DNA from: Nocardiopsis sp. N85
GTDB lineage: Bacteria > Actinomycetota > Actinomycetes > Streptosporangiales > Streptosporangiaceae
DNA: 64,000 nt
NCBI RefSeq assembly: GCF_028882275.1
Contig: NZ_JARBUT010000003.1
Location: forward strand, 300,679 to 364,678
Direction of reading: 5' to 3'
Shown: positions 47,223 to 56,937 of the stretch, in pieces
How positions within the stretch are numbered: the stretch's first letter is position 1
How the letters are laid out: each line of letters begins with the position of its first letter
Program-made: the position numbers and the translations under genes
Notes under the pieces: model-generated
Databases searched by the model: none
Told to the model about the DNA's origin: nothing
The model's input: the letters and a program-made list of their open reading frames with translations, nothing else

Positions 47223-47744
47223 TCACCCTTGGGGACCGGCGGGGGTCTCCGGTCGGTGGGCGTCGTTGACCCTCTTGTAGATCTCGGCCTGGAACCACTC
47301 CGGGCGGGGCACCTTCTTGAGGACGATGGCCTCCTGTTCGGATGCCGACTGCACGGACAACGTTCCGTACCGCATGATGCGTTCCCAGATCGACATGCTG
47401 AAGGAGACGTCGTTGACCCGGGTGAGCGGCATGTCCCGCCCCTGGCGGGAGATGAGGCCGTCGCGGGTCATCAGCCGTCGGTTGGTGAGGATGTAGACGG
47501 TGGTGGACCAGCGCAGCAGGGGGATGACGCAGAAGGCCAGCGCGGCGATCAGGGCGAACACGCCGACCACTCCGGCGGCGATGAGCGCCCATGTCTCCTC
47601 CCACGGCATGAACCACAGCGCCGCGCCGACGGCGGCGACGATGAGCAGCAGCGCCGTGAACTCCTCGATGAGGACGGTCCAGTGTTGGCGCACGACGTGG
47701 ACGAGTTCCTCGTCGTCGGAGAGATAGCGGTCCGCGATAGGCAT
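47223..47744 (-). CDS. PH domain-containing membrane protein
   Basis: 173 residues. Two transmembrane helices (FTALLLIVAAVGAALWFM, IAAGVVGVFALIAALAFCVI) precede a bacterial PH domain (YILTNRRLMTRDGLISRQGR, MPLTRVNDVSFSMSIWERIM, YGTLSVQSASE). The IYILTxRRLxxxxGL and RVxDVxxxxxxxxR stretches are family hallmarks. Function unknown. The start MPIADRYL at 47744 is set by homology; a longer frame runs back into birA. It is 110 bases from birA on the same strand. Confidence 0.85.
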   Translation of the reverse strand: MPIADRYLSDDEELVHVVRQHWTVLIEEFTALLLIVAAVGAALWFMPWEETWALIAAGVVGVFALIAALAFCVIPLLRWSTTVYILTNRRLMTRDGLISRQGRDMPLTRVNDVSFSMSIWERIMRYGTLSVQSASEQEAIVLKKVPRPEWFQAEIYKRVNDAHRPETPAGPQG

Positions 47745-47854
47745 ATCCGGATCATGGCATAGGCCGGTACCGTCCAGAAAGGTCGCGTCGCCGGCTTGTG
47801 GACAACGTTCCGGAGACGTTCTCCGAACCCCCTCCGTCCCCTCCCCCGCGCTCC

Positions 47855-48715
47855 TCAGCGGTCGGGGCGCACGTGCACGACATCGCCCGCGCTGAGGGCC
47901 CGTTCCCCCTCGGGGCCGTCGACGACCAGCCGCCCGTCCGCGTCGATACCGGTGGCCGTCCCCTTCAGGACCAGGCCGTCGGGCAGGTGGACCCGCACCC
48001 GGCGACCGACGGTGACACAGGTGTCGCGGTAGGCGGCGGCCAGTCCGGCGGCCTCGGCGTCGCCCTCGGCGGCCGCCCACATCGTGTACAGCTCCTCGAA
48101 CTCCCCGAGCAGGGAGGCCAGCAGCACGCCCCGGTCGAGGTCGGTCGCGCCCTCGCCCCGCAGGGAGACGGCGGTGGCCACGGGCAGTTCCTCCCGGCTC
48201 TGGGAGACGTTGATCCCGATCCCGACCACCACGGCCGGGTCCCCGGAGGAGAAGTCGACCTCGGCGAGAATGCCGGCGAGCTTTCCGTCGGCCCGTTCGG
48301 GCCCGGTGGTGGAGGCCTCCGGGACCATGAGGTCGTTGGGCCACTTGAGGGCGGCCTCGACACCGGTGGTGCCGCGCACCGCGCCGGCGGCGGCCACGCC
48401 CATGAGCGCCGAGAGCCAGCCCAGCCGGCCGACCGGCACCGTGGGGCGCAGCAGCAGGGAGACGGTGAGCGCGGCGCGCGGCGGTGTGCTGAATCCGCGG
48501 CCGAGCCTGCCCCGGCCCGCGCTCTGGTGTTCGGCGACCAGCACGCTCCCGTGCGGTGCGCCGTCGCGGGCCCGGGCCGCCAGCTCGGTGTTGGTGGACC
48601 CGGCCTCGGGCACCACCTCGATCCGCTCCCACATGCCGTCGGGGCGGGCGAGGACGGCGTTGAGCGCCACCGCGTCGAGCGGCGGGCGCGGGAAGGACTC
48701 GGGAGCGCTGGTCAT
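47855..48715 (-). CDS. birA: Biotin-[acetyl-CoA carboxylase] ligase BirA
   Basis: 286-residue biotin protein ligase. It makes biotinyl-AMP and attaches biotin to carboxylase BCCP lysines. Visible motifs: EAGSTNTELAARA, QSAGRGRLGRGF (biotinyl-AMP loop), LKWPNDLMV and KLAGILAEVDF with the catalytic Lys. No N-terminal DNA-binding domain, so it does not repress transcription. The acyl-CoA carboxylase alpha subunit at 53677 is a likely substrate. ATG 48715. Confidence 0.94.
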   Translation of the reverse strand: MTSAPESFPRPPLDAVALNAVLARPDGMWERIEVVPEAGSTNTELAARARDGAPHGSVLVAEHQSAGRGRLGRGFSTPPRAALTVSLLLRPTVPVGRLGWLSALMGVAAAGAVRGTTGVEAALKWPNDLMVPEASTTGPERADGKLAGILAEVDFSSGDPAVVVGIGINVSQSREELPVATAVSLRGEGATDLDRGVLLASLLGEFEELYTMWAAAEGDAEAAGLAAAYRDTCVTVGRRVRVHLPDGLVLKGTATGIDADGRLVVDGPEGERALSAGDVVHVRPDR

Positions 48716-48752
48716 GACCCCATTACAGCAGCGCCGACCCGGCGGGCGCGAA

Positions 48753-48794
48753 CACCGGCGCACCGTCCCGGATGTCGGGGACGGTGCGCCGGTG
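48753..48794 (-). terminator. Terminator hairpin of ppc
   Basis: Perfect 17-bp stem (48753-48769 with 48778-48794) with eight-base loop, 61 bases past the ppc stop. Confidence 0.8.
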
Positions 48795-48854
48795 CGGTCA
48801 CGTCGAACGCGATGCCGTGGCGGTCCTCGTGGACGCCGTCACGTGCGGGGACGG

Positions 48855-51515
48855 TCAGCCGGTGTTCTGGAGACCGGCGGCGACGCCGTTGACCGACAGC
48901 AGCAGGAGCCGCTCCAGGTGCTGCTGGTCCTCGGACGACAGGGTGCCGGCGTCCTCCGAGCGCAACGCCTCCAAGGCGCGCAGCTGGAGGTGGGACAGCG
49001 CGTCCACGTACGGGTTGCGCAGGTCCACGGCGCGCGAGAGCACCTTGCGGCTCTCCAACAGCCTGGTGTGCCCGGTCACCCGCAGGACCAGGGTCCGGGT
49101 GAGGTCGTACTCGGCCAGGACCCGCTCGCTCAGTTCCGGTCGGTCGCCCAGTGCCAGGTAGCGCTCGGCGATGGTGCGGTCGGTCTTGGCCAGGCTCATC
49201 TCCGCGTTGTCCAGCAGGGACGCGAACATGGGCCACTCGCGGTAGGCGGCCTGGAGCAGGGACACGTCGGTCACGGCCGCCAGGCCGGTGCCGAGTCCGT
49301 ACCAGCCGGGCAGGTTGACCCGGGTCTGGGTCCAGGCGAACACCCACGGGATGGCGCGCAGGTCGCCCAGGCCGCGCGCGGCGCCCCGGCGGGCGGGGCG
49401 CGAGCCCAGGCGCAGCTCTCCCAGTTCCTCCAGGGGGCTGACCCGGGAGAACCAGGCGGCGAACCCGTCGCCGTTGATGAGCTCCAGGTACGCCTCCTGT
49501 GCGGCGGCGGCGATGGTGTCGGCGTGCTCCCGGTACTTCAGGGCCGCGGAGCGCTCGCGTTCCTGCACGTCCTCGGTGGAGGCCATGAGGACGGCGTGGC
49601 CGACCTGTTCGATGTGGCGGCGGGCCAGGTCGGCCTGACCGTAGCGGGCGAAGATGACCTCGCCCTGTTCGGTGACCTTGAAGCGGCCGTCGACCGAGCC
49701 GGGCGCCTGGGCGAGCAGGGCGCGGCTGGCCGGCCCGCCGCCCCGACCCAGCGAACCGCCGCGGCCGTGGAACAGGGTGAGGCGCACGTCGTGGCGGCGG
49801 GCCCAGGCGGCCAGCCGGGCCTGGGCGTCGTACAGCCGCAGGGTGGCGCTGACCGGGCCGACGTCCTTGGCGGAGTCGCTGTAGCCGAGCATCACCTCGA
49901 CCCGGCGGCCGCTCTGTTCCAGTCGTGCCTGCATCTGCGGCAGTTCGAGCATGCCGTCGAGCACCTTGGGAGAGGCGTCCAGGTCGGCGCCGGTCTCGAA
50001 CAGGGGGATGACGTCGAGGACCGGGCGGCGGTCGGCCGGCAGCGCGTACTCGGCGAGCGCGTACACGGCCGCGATGTCGTCGGCGGAGCGGGTGAAGCTG
50101 ACGATGTAGCGCCGGCAGGCCTCCACACCGAACCGCTCCTGGATCCAGGAGATGACCCGGATGGTGTCGAGCACCTCCCGGGTGCGGTCGGACAGCTCAC
50201 CGTCGAGGCCCTGTTCGCGCAGCTCGGCCAGGGCGGCGGCGTGCACCTCGCTGTGCTGGCGGATCTCCAGTTCGGCGAGGTGGAAGCCGAAGGTCTCGGC
50301 CTGCCAGATGAGGTGCTGGAGCTCCCCGTAGGCCTGGCGGTCCGCGCCGGCCGCGGCCAGGGACTCCTGGACGACGCGCAGGTCGGCGAGGAAGGACTCG
50401 GGGGCCGGGTAGGCCAGGTCGGCGTCGCGTTCGCGGGTGGCGCGCAGCCGGGCGGTGGCGTACAGCAGGAGTTGGCGGTGCGGCTCGTTGGGCGAGCGTT
50501 CGGAGATCTCCGCCAGCAGTGTGGGCTGGCCGGCGCGGGCGGAGGAGAGCGCGTCGAGCAGCGCCGGGGAGGCGGGGGTGAGGTTGCCGTAGGCGGTGAT
50601 GGTGCGGGCGATCCGCTCGGCCGCCGTCTCCAGACCGCGCAGCACGTGTTCGGACTGGATCCGCATCGCCTCACGGGTGATCTCGTGGGTGACGAAGGGG
50701 TTGCCGTCGCGGTCCCCGCCGATCCAGCTGCCGTAGCGGACGAACGGGACGGCGCGGGGCGGGCGGACACCGGTGCCCTCGGGGTCCAGCGCCCGGTCCA
50801 GGGACCGGTAGACGTGGGGGATGACGGAGAAGATCGTCTCGTCGAAGACGGCCAGGGCGGTGCGCACCTCGTCGAGCGGGTCGAGCCGGGTGTAGCGCAA
50901 CTGGGAGGTGCGCCAGAGGAGGTCGATCTCCTCCAACAGGCGGCGGTGCGCCTCGGCGGCGGCCGTGCTCCCCTCGTGCGCGGCGTGCCAGTCGTCGAGC
51001 TGGGCGCTGATCCGCAGGATGGAGGTGGAGACCGCGCGGCGTCGGGCCTCGGTGGGGTGGGCGGTGAACACCGGGTGGAACTCCATGCCCGCGACCAGTT
51101 CGTCGAGGTGCCGGCCTCCGGCGTCGCCGGCGCCCTCGCGGACGGCGCGCACGGCCGCGGCCAGGGACTCCCGGGGCGGGTTGTCCGCGTCGTCGCGTTC
51201 GCGCAGGGTGCGCATGCGCTGGTGTTCCTCGGCCAGGTTGGCCAGGTGGAAGTAGACGGTGAAGGCTCGGGCGACCTGCTTGGCGCGTTCCAGCGGCCAG
51301 GCGGCCACCAGTGCGGTGATCTCCTCACCGGAGACGGAACCGTCGCGGGCGCCGATCACCGCGTGGCGGAGTTTCTCGACATCGGCGAGCAGATCCTCGC
51401 CGCCGCTCTCCGCGAGAACGGTCCCGAGCATCTCGCCGAGCAGCTTGACGTCATTCCTGAGCTGTTCGGGCACTTCCTGGCGCGCGCTGGCGCGCTCTGC
51501 GCTTACCGCTGTCAT
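48855..51515 (-). CDS. ppc: Phosphoenolpyruvate carboxylase
   Basis: 886-residue enzyme converting PEP and bicarbonate to oxaloacetate, replenishing the TCA cycle. The catalytic His lies in FTAHPTEARRR, the Arg/Gly loop in FHGRGGSLGRGGGP, the metal and substrate region in GYSDSAKDVG, and the C-terminal RNPYVDALSHLQ and final LQNTG are conserved. Start MTAVSAERAS at 51515 is favoured because the longer frame lacks homology. Diverges from the acyl-CoA carboxylase operon. Confidence 0.96.
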   Translation of the reverse strand: MTAVSAERASARQEVPEQLRNDVKLLGEMLGTVLAESGGEDLLADVEKLRHAVIGARDGSVSGEEITALVAAWPLERAKQVARAFTVYFHLANLAEEHQRMRTLRERDDADNPPRESLAAAVRAVREGAGDAGGRHLDELVAGMEFHPVFTAHPTEARRRAVSTSILRISAQLDDWHAAHEGSTAAAEAHRRLLEEIDLLWRTSQLRYTRLDPLDEVRTALAVFDETIFSVIPHVYRSLDRALDPEGTGVRPPRAVPFVRYGSWIGGDRDGNPFVTHEITREAMRIQSEHVLRGLETAAERIARTITAYGNLTPASPALLDALSSARAGQPTLLAEISERSPNEPHRQLLLYATARLRATRERDADLAYPAPESFLADLRVVQESLAAAGADRQAYGELQHLIWQAETFGFHLAELEIRQHSEVHAAALAELREQGLDGELSDRTREVLDTIRVISWIQERFGVEACRRYIVSFTRSADDIAAVYALAEYALPADRRPVLDVIPLFETGADLDASPKVLDGMLELPQMQARLEQSGRRVEVMLGYSDSAKDVGPVSATLRLYDAQARLAAWARRHDVRLTLFHGRGGSLGRGGGPASRALLAQAPGSVDGRFKVTEQGEVIFARYGQADLARRHIEQVGHAVLMASTEDVQERERSAALKYREHADTIAAAAQEAYLELINGDGFAAWFSRVSPLEELGELRLGSRPARRGAARGLGDLRAIPWVFAWTQTRVNLPGWYGLGTGLAAVTDVSLLQAAYREWPMFASLLDNAEMSLAKTDRTIAERYLALGDRPELSERVLAEYDLTRTLVLRVTGHTRLLESRKVLSRAVDLRNPYVDALSHLQLRALEALRSEDAGTLSSEDQQHLERLLLLSVNGVAAGLQNTG

Positions 51516-51768
51516 AAGGCAGACCCTACAGAGAACGGGTGCTCGGGAGCGTCCTCGGGGGTTCATTTCCGAGCCTTTGCCGACGCGTTAACAATTGTTC
51601 CGAAAAGGCGCGGAATTCACACCGGGTCACGGTTTTCGGATGGCCCGGGGGGTGCGATCCACCGTACGGGGGCCGCTCGGAGGCCGTGTGCATCGAGTCT
51701 CGCCTACTGGCGGGTAACCCCAGGGCGCGTACGCGCCCCGCCACCCCTCGGAGTTAACCTCACTAGTT
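51516..51768. promoter_or_regulatory. Divergent promoter region between ppc and the carboxylase operon
   Basis: 253 bases containing an AT-rich perfect palindrome AACAATTGTT (51590-51599) and an inverted pair CCGAAAA (51600-51606) and TTTTCGG (51633-51639). These may be regulator sites. TAACCT at 51756-51761 lies eight bases before the carboxylase ATG, hinting at a leaderless transcript. Confidence 0.45.
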
Positions 51769-53379
51769 ATGGCCACCGAAGCCCCTGAACCACTGTCCGC
51801 GGACGAGATCGACATCCACACCACCGCGGGCAAGCTCGCCGACCTGCAACGACGCCGTTACGAGGCGGTGCACGCGGGATCCGCGCGAGCCGTTGAGAAA
51901 CAGCACGCCAAGGGCAAGATGACCGCGCGCGAGCGCATCGACGCCCTGCTCGACCCCGGGTCGTTCGTCGAGTTCGACGCACTGGCCCGGCACCGGTCCA
52001 CCAACTTCGGTCTGGCCGGCAACCGGCCCTACGGGGACGGCGTCGTCACCGGATACGGCACCGTCGACGGTCGTCCCGTCGCCGTGTTCAGCCAGGACGT
52101 CACCGTCTTCGGTGGATCGCTCGGCGAGGTCTACGGCGAGAAGATCTGCAAGGTCCTCGACCACGCCCTCACCAACGGGTGCCCCGTCATCGGCATCAAC
52201 GAGGGCGGCGGCGCGCGCATCCAGGAGGGCGTCGTCTCCCTGGGCCTGTACGCCGAGATCTTCAAGCGCAACACCCACCTGTCCGGGGTCGTCCCGCAGA
52301 TCTCCCTCATCATGGGGGCCGCGGCCGGCGGGCACGTCTACTCCCCCGCCCTCACCGACTTCATCGTGATGGTCGACGAGACCTCGCAGATGTTCATCAC
52401 CGGACCCGACGTCATCAAGACCGTCACCGGCGAGGACGTCTCGATGGAGGAGCTGGGCGGTGCCCGCACCCACAACACCAGGTCGGGTGTGGCCCACTAC
52501 ATGGGCGCCGACGAACAGGACGCCCTCGACTACGTCAAGGCCCTCCTGGCGCACCTGCCGGGCAACAACCTGGAGGACGCGCCCGTCCTGGCGCCCGAGG
52601 ACGAGCCGGGCGAGGAGGTCAACGACGCCGACCGGGCGCTGGACTCCTTCGTCCCCGACTCCGCCAACCAGCCCTACGACATCAAGACGGTCATCGAGAC
52701 CGTCGTGGACGACGGGGACTTCCTGGAGGTCCACTCCCTGTTCGCCACCAACATGGTGGTGGGGTTCGGTCGCGTGGACGGGCGCTCCGTCGGCATCGTC
52801 GCCAACCAGCCCATGAGCCTGGCCGGCTGCCTCGACATCGACGCGTCGGTGAAGGCCGCCCGGTTCGTGCGCACCTGCGACGCCTTCAACATCCCGGTGC
52901 TGACCTTCGTGGACGTGCCCGGGTTCCTGCCCGGCACCGACCAGGAGTGGGACGGCATCATCCGCCACGGCGCCAAGCTGCTGTACGCCTACGCCGAGGC
53001 CACCGTCCCGCTGCTCACCGTGATCACCCGCAAGGCGTTCGGCGGCGCCTACGACGTCATGGGATCCAAGCACCTGGGCGCCGACATCAACCTGGCCTGG
53101 CCCACCGCGCAGATCGCGGTCATGGGCGCCCAGGGCGCGGTGAACATCCTGCACCGGCGCACCCTGGCGGCGGCCGAGGACGTCGAGACCGAGCGGACCC
53201 GCCTCATCGGCGAGTACGAGGACACGCTCCTCAACCCCTACTCGGCGGCCGAGCGCGGCTACGTCGACGGGGTGATCCTGCCCTCGGAGACCCGGGTACA
53301 GGTCGCCAAGGCGCTGCGCGCGCTCGCGAACAAGCGCAGGCAACTGCCCCCCAAGAAGCACGGGAACATCCCGCTGTGA
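51769..53379 (+). CDS. Acyl-CoA carboxylase beta subunit (carboxyltransferase)
   Basis: 536-residue carboxyltransferase of the AccD/PccB family. The N-terminal half carries [19 protein letters not shown] and the acyl-CoA oxyanion motif [12 protein letters not shown]; the C-terminal half carries the carboxybiotin site [16 protein letters not shown] and [16 protein letters not shown]. Likely makes malonyl- or methylmalonyl-CoA with the alpha subunit encoded downstream. Which acyl-CoA is preferred cannot be told. Its stop overlaps the epsilon gene start as GTGA. Confidence 0.95.
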   Translation: MATEAPEPLSADEIDIHTTAGKLADLQRRRYEAVHAGSARAVEKQHAKGKMTARERIDALLDPGSFVEFDALARHRSTNFGLAGNRPYGDGVVTGYGTVDGRPVAVFSQDVTVFGGSLGEVYGEKICKVLDHALTNGCPVIGINEGGGARIQEGVVSLGLYAEIFKRNTHLSGVVPQISLIMGAAAGGHVYSPALTDFIVMVDETSQMFITGPDVIKTVTGEDVSMEELGGARTHNTRSGVAHYMGADEQDALDYVKALLAHLPGNNLEDAPVLAPEDEPGEEVNDADRALDSFVPDSANQPYDIKTVIETVVDDGDFLEVHSLFATNMVVGFGRVDGRSVGIVANQPMSLAGCLDIDASVKAARFVRTCDAFNIPVLTFVDVPGFLPGTDQEWDGIIRHGAKLLYAYAEATVPLLTVITRKAFGGAYDVMGSKHLGADINLAWPTAQIAVMGAQGAVNILHRRTLAAAEDVETERTRLIGEYEDTLLNPYSAAERGYVDGVILPSETRVQVAKALRALANKRRQLPPKKHGNIPL

Positions 53380-53603
53380 GCGCCCAGCACACGCCACCGC
53401 ACCTGGTCGTCGTCCGGGGCGAGCCCACCGCCGAGGAGATCGCCGCCCTCACCGCGGTGCTCGCCGCCCGGGCCGCCGCGGCGCGCGCCGCGGCGGCGGC
53501 GCCGACCACCCCGGAGCGGCCCTCGGCCTGGCGCGACCGCGCCCGAGGGTTGCGCTCCCCGCTGCGCCCAGGCCCCGGGGCCTGGCGGACGAGCCTGCGG
53601 TGA
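53376..53603 (+). CDS. accE: Acyl-CoA carboxylase epsilon subunit
   Basis: 75-residue small subunit. It begins [30 protein letters not shown] sequence, the AccE family hallmark (VxGxPTxEExAALxAVLAA), then Ala-rich helix and a [14 protein letters not shown] tail. Epsilon subunits stabilise actinobacterial acyl-CoA carboxylase complexes. GTG overlaps the beta-subunit stop, so expression is coupled. Confidence 0.93.
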   Translation: MSAQHTPPHLVVVRGEPTAEEIAALTAVLAARAAAARAAAAAPTTPERPSAWRDRARGLRSPLRPGPGAWRTSLR

Positions 53604-53676
53604 CACCGACACTACCTAGACTCCAAGGGGAGCGGTCGGCGCATCCGCCCCACCCCACAGCAGAAGGATCTCCACC

Positions 53677-55443
53677 GTGCGTAAAGTTCTGATCGCCAAC
53701 CGCGGCGAGATCGCCGTGCGCATCGCCCGCGCCTGTCGCGACGCAGGGCTGGACAGCGTCGCCGTCTACGCCGAGCCCGACCTGGACGCCCTGCACGTCA
53801 AGGTCGCCGACCAGGCCTACTCCCTGGGCGGGTCCACCCCGGCCGACTCCTACCTCGACATCGGCAAACTCCTGCGGATCGCCGCCGAGTCCGGAGCCGA
53901 CGCCGTCCACCCCGGCTACGGGTTCCTCGCCGAGAACGCCGACTTCGCCCAGGCCGTCATCGACGCCGGGCTCACCTGGATCGGGCCGCCCCCCGCCGCG
54001 ATCACCGCCCTGGGCGACAAAGTACAGGCCCGCCACATCGCCCAGAAGGTCGGCGCCCCCCTGGTGGCGGGCACCCCGGACCCGGTGGACTCGGCCGCGG
54101 AGGTCGTGGCGTTCGCCGAGGAGCACGGGCTGCCCATCGCGATCAAGGCCGCGTTCGGCGGCGGCGGGCGCGGGCTGAAGGTCGCCCACACCCTGGAGGA
54201 GGTCGGCGACGCCTACGAGTCGGCGGTGCGCGAGGCCGTCACCGCGTTCGGGCGCGGCGAGTGCTTCGTGGAACGCTACCTCGACAAACCCCGGCATGTG
54301 GAGACCCAGTGCCTGGCCGACTCCCACGGCAACGTCGTGGTGGTGTCCACCCGCGACTGCTCGCTGCAGCGCCGCCACCAGAAGCTGGTGGAGGAGGCCC
54401 CGGCACCGTTCCTGTCCGCCGACCAGACGGACCGGCTGTACTCGGCGTCCAAGGCCATCCTCAAGGAGGCGGGCTACGTGGGCGCGGGCACCTGCGAGTT
54501 CCTCGTGGGCGTGGACGGCACCATCTCCTTCCTGGAGGTGAACACCCGCCTCCAGGTCGAGCACCCGGTGACCGAGGAGGTCACCGGCATCGACCTGGTG
54601 CGGGAGATGTTCCGGATCGCCGACGGCGAGGAGCTGGGGTACGGGGACCCGCAGGTGCGCGGGCACTCCTTCGAGTTCCGGATCAACGCCGAGGACCCGG
54701 GACGGGGCTTCATGCCCGCTCCGGGGACCATCACCGAGTTCTCCCTGCCGGGCGGGCCGGGCGTGCGGGTGGACACCGGCTGCGAGGCGGGGTTCACGGT
54801 GCCGCAGGCGTTCGACTCCATGGTCGCCAAGCTCATCGTCACCGGGCGCACCCGCACCCAGGCGCTGGAGCGGGCGCGGCGGGCGCTGGCGGAGTTCGTG
54901 GTGGGCGGCATGCCGACGGTGATCCCCTTCCACCAGGCGGTGGTGGAGGACCCGGCGTTCGCCCCCGCCGACCCGGAGCAGCCGTTCGGGGTGTACACCC
55001 GGTGGATCGAGACCGGGTTCGACAACCGCATCGAGCCGTGGTCCGGCACCCCGGGCGAGGCCGAGCCGGTCGCGCGCGAGACCGTGACGGTGGAGGTCGG
55101 CGGCAAGCGCATCGACGTGGTGCTGCCCGCCGCGCTCAACGTGGGGGCGGCCCCGGCCGCCCCGGCGGGGAAGAAGAAGCGCGCCTCCCGGTCCGGCGGC
55201 GGCGCGGCCGCCGCCTCCGGCGACGCCCTGGTGTCGCCGATGCAGGGCACCGTGGTCAAGGTCGTGGTCGCCGAGGGCCAGGAGGTGTCCGAGGGCGACA
55301 CCGTGGTGGTCATCGAGGCGATGAAGATGGAGCAGCCGCTGGCGGCTCACCGCTCGGGCACGGTGACCGGGTTGAAGGTGAGCGCGGGTGAGGCCGTCGG
55401 CAACGGCGCCGTCATCTGCGAGTTGACTTCCCCCTCCTCGTGA
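53677..55443 (+). CDS. Acyl-CoA carboxylase alpha subunit (biotin carboxylase and BCCP)
   Basis: 588-residue biotinylated subunit. The biotin carboxylase domain (1-~450) has [17 protein letters not shown], the Gly-rich ATP loop [29 protein letters not shown] and [12 protein letters not shown]. After a linker the C-terminal BCCP domain bears the biotin site [12 protein letters not shown]. Matches AccA3/AccA2-type proteins. GTG 53677 has AAGGA about eight bases upstream. BirA at 47855 should biotinylate its Lys. Followed by a strong hairpin. Confidence 0.95.
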   Translation: MRKVLIANRGEIAVRIARACRDAGLDSVAVYAEPDLDALHVKVADQAYSLGGSTPADSYLDIGKLLRIAAESGADAVHPGYGFLAENADFAQAVIDAGLTWIGPPPAAITALGDKVQARHIAQKVGAPLVAGTPDPVDSAAEVVAFAEEHGLPIAIKAAFGGGGRGLKVAHTLEEVGDAYESAVREAVTAFGRGECFVERYLDKPRHVETQCLADSHGNVVVVSTRDCSLQRRHQKLVEEAPAPFLSADQTDRLYSASKAILKEAGYVGAGTCEFLVGVDGTISFLEVNTRLQVEHPVTEEVTGIDLVREMFRIADGEELGYGDPQVRGHSFEFRINAEDPGRGFMPAPGTITEFSLPGGPGVRVDTGCEAGFTVPQAFDSMVAKLIVTGRTRTQALERARRALAEFVVGGMPTVIPFHQAVVEDPAFAPADPEQPFGVYTRWIETGFDNRIEPWSGTPGEAEPVARETVTVEVGGKRIDVVLPAALNVGAAPAAPAGKKKRASRSGGGAAAASGDALVSPMQGTVVKVVVAEGQEVSEGDTVVVIEAMKMEQPLAAHRSGTVTGLKVSAGEAVGNGAVICELTSPSS

Positions 55444-55455
55444 ACGAGAAGGATT

Positions 55456-55481
55456 CCGGCCGGGCCTGACGGCCCGGCCGG
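55456..55481 (+). terminator. Terminator hairpin of the carboxylase operon
   Basis: Perfect 11-bp stem (55456-55466 with 55471-55481) with TGAC loop, 12 bases past the stop. Confidence 0.8.
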
Positions 55482-55489
55482 TGCTGTCC

Positions 55490-55559
55490 GCCTCGCGGCG
55501 GCAGCCGGTTCCTGCTTCGTCGACATGGCTTCCCAGAGGTCTCCGCAGGCTGGCACGGT
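55490..55559 (-). other. Sequence resembling a TnpB 3' flank / right-end guide RNA region
   Basis: On the minus strand this 3' flank (including ACCGTGCCAGCCTGCGGAGA and CTCTGGGAAGCC) resembles, from memory, the conserved DNA that follows tnpB in actinobacterial IS200/IS605-type elements, where the omega-RNA ends. The usual terminal CCCCGCC...GGCGGGG hairpin and target site are not present, so it is truncated. Confidence 0.4.
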
Positions 55560-56195
55560 TCACTCCGGTAAGAGGCTGTTGGTCCATCCGCGCGTAAGGG
55601 TGTTTCTGGCCGCGTTGACATCGGCGTTGGCCCGGTGCCCGCACGCGACGCGACGAAAGACCGATCGGCTCTCTCGGTTCTGTGCTGCGACGTGTCCGCA
55701 CGGATGGCAGGTCTGCGACGTGTACGCGGGATCGACCTGAACGATCCTCGTCCCGGTCCGCCGGGCCGCGTTCTCACATGCGCGCTTGAAACCGTGCCGA
55801 CCCTTGGCCAGGATCGCCCGGTTCAACCCCGCCTTCCGTTTCACGTTCCGCCCTGGCGCTTCGGCGGTGCCCTTCGCGGAGGCGGTCATGTTCCTCGTCT
55901 GGGGCTTCTCCAGCACCACCGCGTCCTTCGCGCACGGCACAGACGCGGTCCGCGCGCAGAAGTCAGCCCTTGCGGGCACGGACCTTCCCGGTCAGTGCCC
56001 GCAGCGCGGCCCTGGTCTCGGCCCGGTTCTTCGACCCCCTGCACCGACGGGACAACCGCCGCCGCAGGCGCCGTTCCCGCTCGTGCTCTTCGGGGGTCTG
56101 GAAGGTGCGGTCGCACAGGTCGCCGTCGCTGGTGGCCACCGCCACCCCCCGGTCCACCCCCACCGCACTGCCGGGCCGCTCGTGTGCTTCGGGTG
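55560..56195 (-). pseudogene. IS200/IS605-type TnpB 3' fragment, frameshifted
   Basis: Remnant of an RNA-guided endonuclease gene. The 5' part reads GVDRGVAVATSDGDL (RuvC-I, first catalytic Asp) through LRRRLSRRCRGSKNRAETRA, then stops at KVRARKG (56295-55963 frame). One base on, the frame resumes as ARADFCART, VVLEKPQTRNMTASAKG (RuvC-II Glu), AGLNRAILAKG, and the zinc ribbon SQTCHPCGHV ... RRVACGHRANADVNAARNT. One extra A in CGCAAGGGC near 55970 explains the shift. The N-terminal ~190 residues are missing and the sequence is joined to a Uma2 remnant. Confidence 0.85.
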
Positions 56196-56199
56196 TGCG

Positions 56200-56496
56200 C
56201 TCACCGTCCTCGCACAACAGCTGGGGGACCTGGTCGAGCATCTGGGGTTCGAGCAGGCGGATCATGCGCATGTGGAAACGTTTCCGGGGGCTCACCAGGA
56301 CCAGGCTTCCGTCGATGAGTTCGGTGTGCGGCGGAAGATCCGGGATGCGGTCCAGGTCCTCGGCGGTGAACCCGCCGGGAGAGGGCTGGAGCAGAGATCA
56401 CGGCAACGGCTCGGCGGCGGTCTCGACCCCGGCCACAGTGGATGCGGAGATCTCGTCTCCGATCATCGGATCGTTCTCGTCGCTCACGGTGGCCAT
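56200..56496 (-). pseudogene. Uma2-family endonuclease 5' fragment with in-frame stop
   Basis: From ATG 56496 (GAGGG upstream) 32 codons (MATVSDEND...) reach an in-frame TGA at 56400-56398. The same frame continues as LLQPSPGGFTAEDLDRIPDL, PPHTELIDGSLVLVSPRKRF, HMRMIRLLEPQMLDQVP, the N-terminal third of a Uma2 (DUF820, PD-(D/E)XK-like) protein. It then passes without frame change into TnpB sequence near 56200. The rest of Uma2, including its nuclease core, is gone. Confidence 0.75.
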
Positions 56497-56670
56497 GTCC
56501 CTCACCTCACCGGGGTGCCTTCCGCACATCATCGCGTCCACACCCCGGGGAGGGTGATTCTCGCCGCACCCGGCACGGGAAGAGCGACGGGAACGCCGAT
56601 CGGGGCGACGATCCGGTCATCGGATGTAAGAAACCTCGGTCTCGACCTATGGAAAAGGCAGAAAAGGCCG

Positions 56671-56676
56671 TATATC
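56671..56676 (+). promoter_or_regulatory. Candidate -10 element of the leader peptide
   Basis: TATATC ten bases before the GTG of the leader peptide. Transcription would begin about 3 bases before the start codon, a nearly leaderless mRNA. Confidence 0.4.
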
Positions 56677-56686
56677 GTTCTCGCTT

Positions 56687-56767
56687 GTGACGAACATCTG
56701 GGGACTGACCCGCCGCTGGCACATCGACCTGTGCCGCCGCGGTTGTCAGGCGTGTAGCCAGGCCTGA
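56687..56767 (+). CDS. Cys-rich putative leader peptide upstream of a symporter
   Basis: 26-codon ORF, too short for routine callers. It opens MTNIWG, has the core LTRRWHIDL seen in actinobacterial putative leader peptides (RRHIDL type) and ends CRRGCQACSQA with three cysteines. Such peptides usually precede sulfur or cysteine genes and can act by cysteine-dependent attenuation. GTG follows a TATATC hexamer with almost no leader. The next gene, 170 bases on, is a DAACS symporter that could carry cystine. Recognition is from memory. Confidence 0.65.
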   Translation: MTNIWGLTRRWHIDLCRRGCQACSQA

Positions 56768-56937
56768 GCGCGCCCGTCGAGGCAGCGCGCCGCGCACCCA
56801 TCCCCCGCCCCCACCGTCACCCCTTCCTCCGGTGACACACGCACACATTCCCCGAGCCGGAGATCCAGCACGCCCACAGGCCGATCGCCGTGTCGTGCCC
56901 GCGCTCCGGCCGCACCCATCCGCTTGGAGTCACTTCC
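56768..56937. other. Leader region between the peptide and the symporter
   Basis: 170 bases, C-rich, no second ORF. If the leader peptide attenuates, the regulatory RNA structure lies here; no perfect terminator is obvious. CTTGGAG precedes the symporter GTG. Confidence 0.4.
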
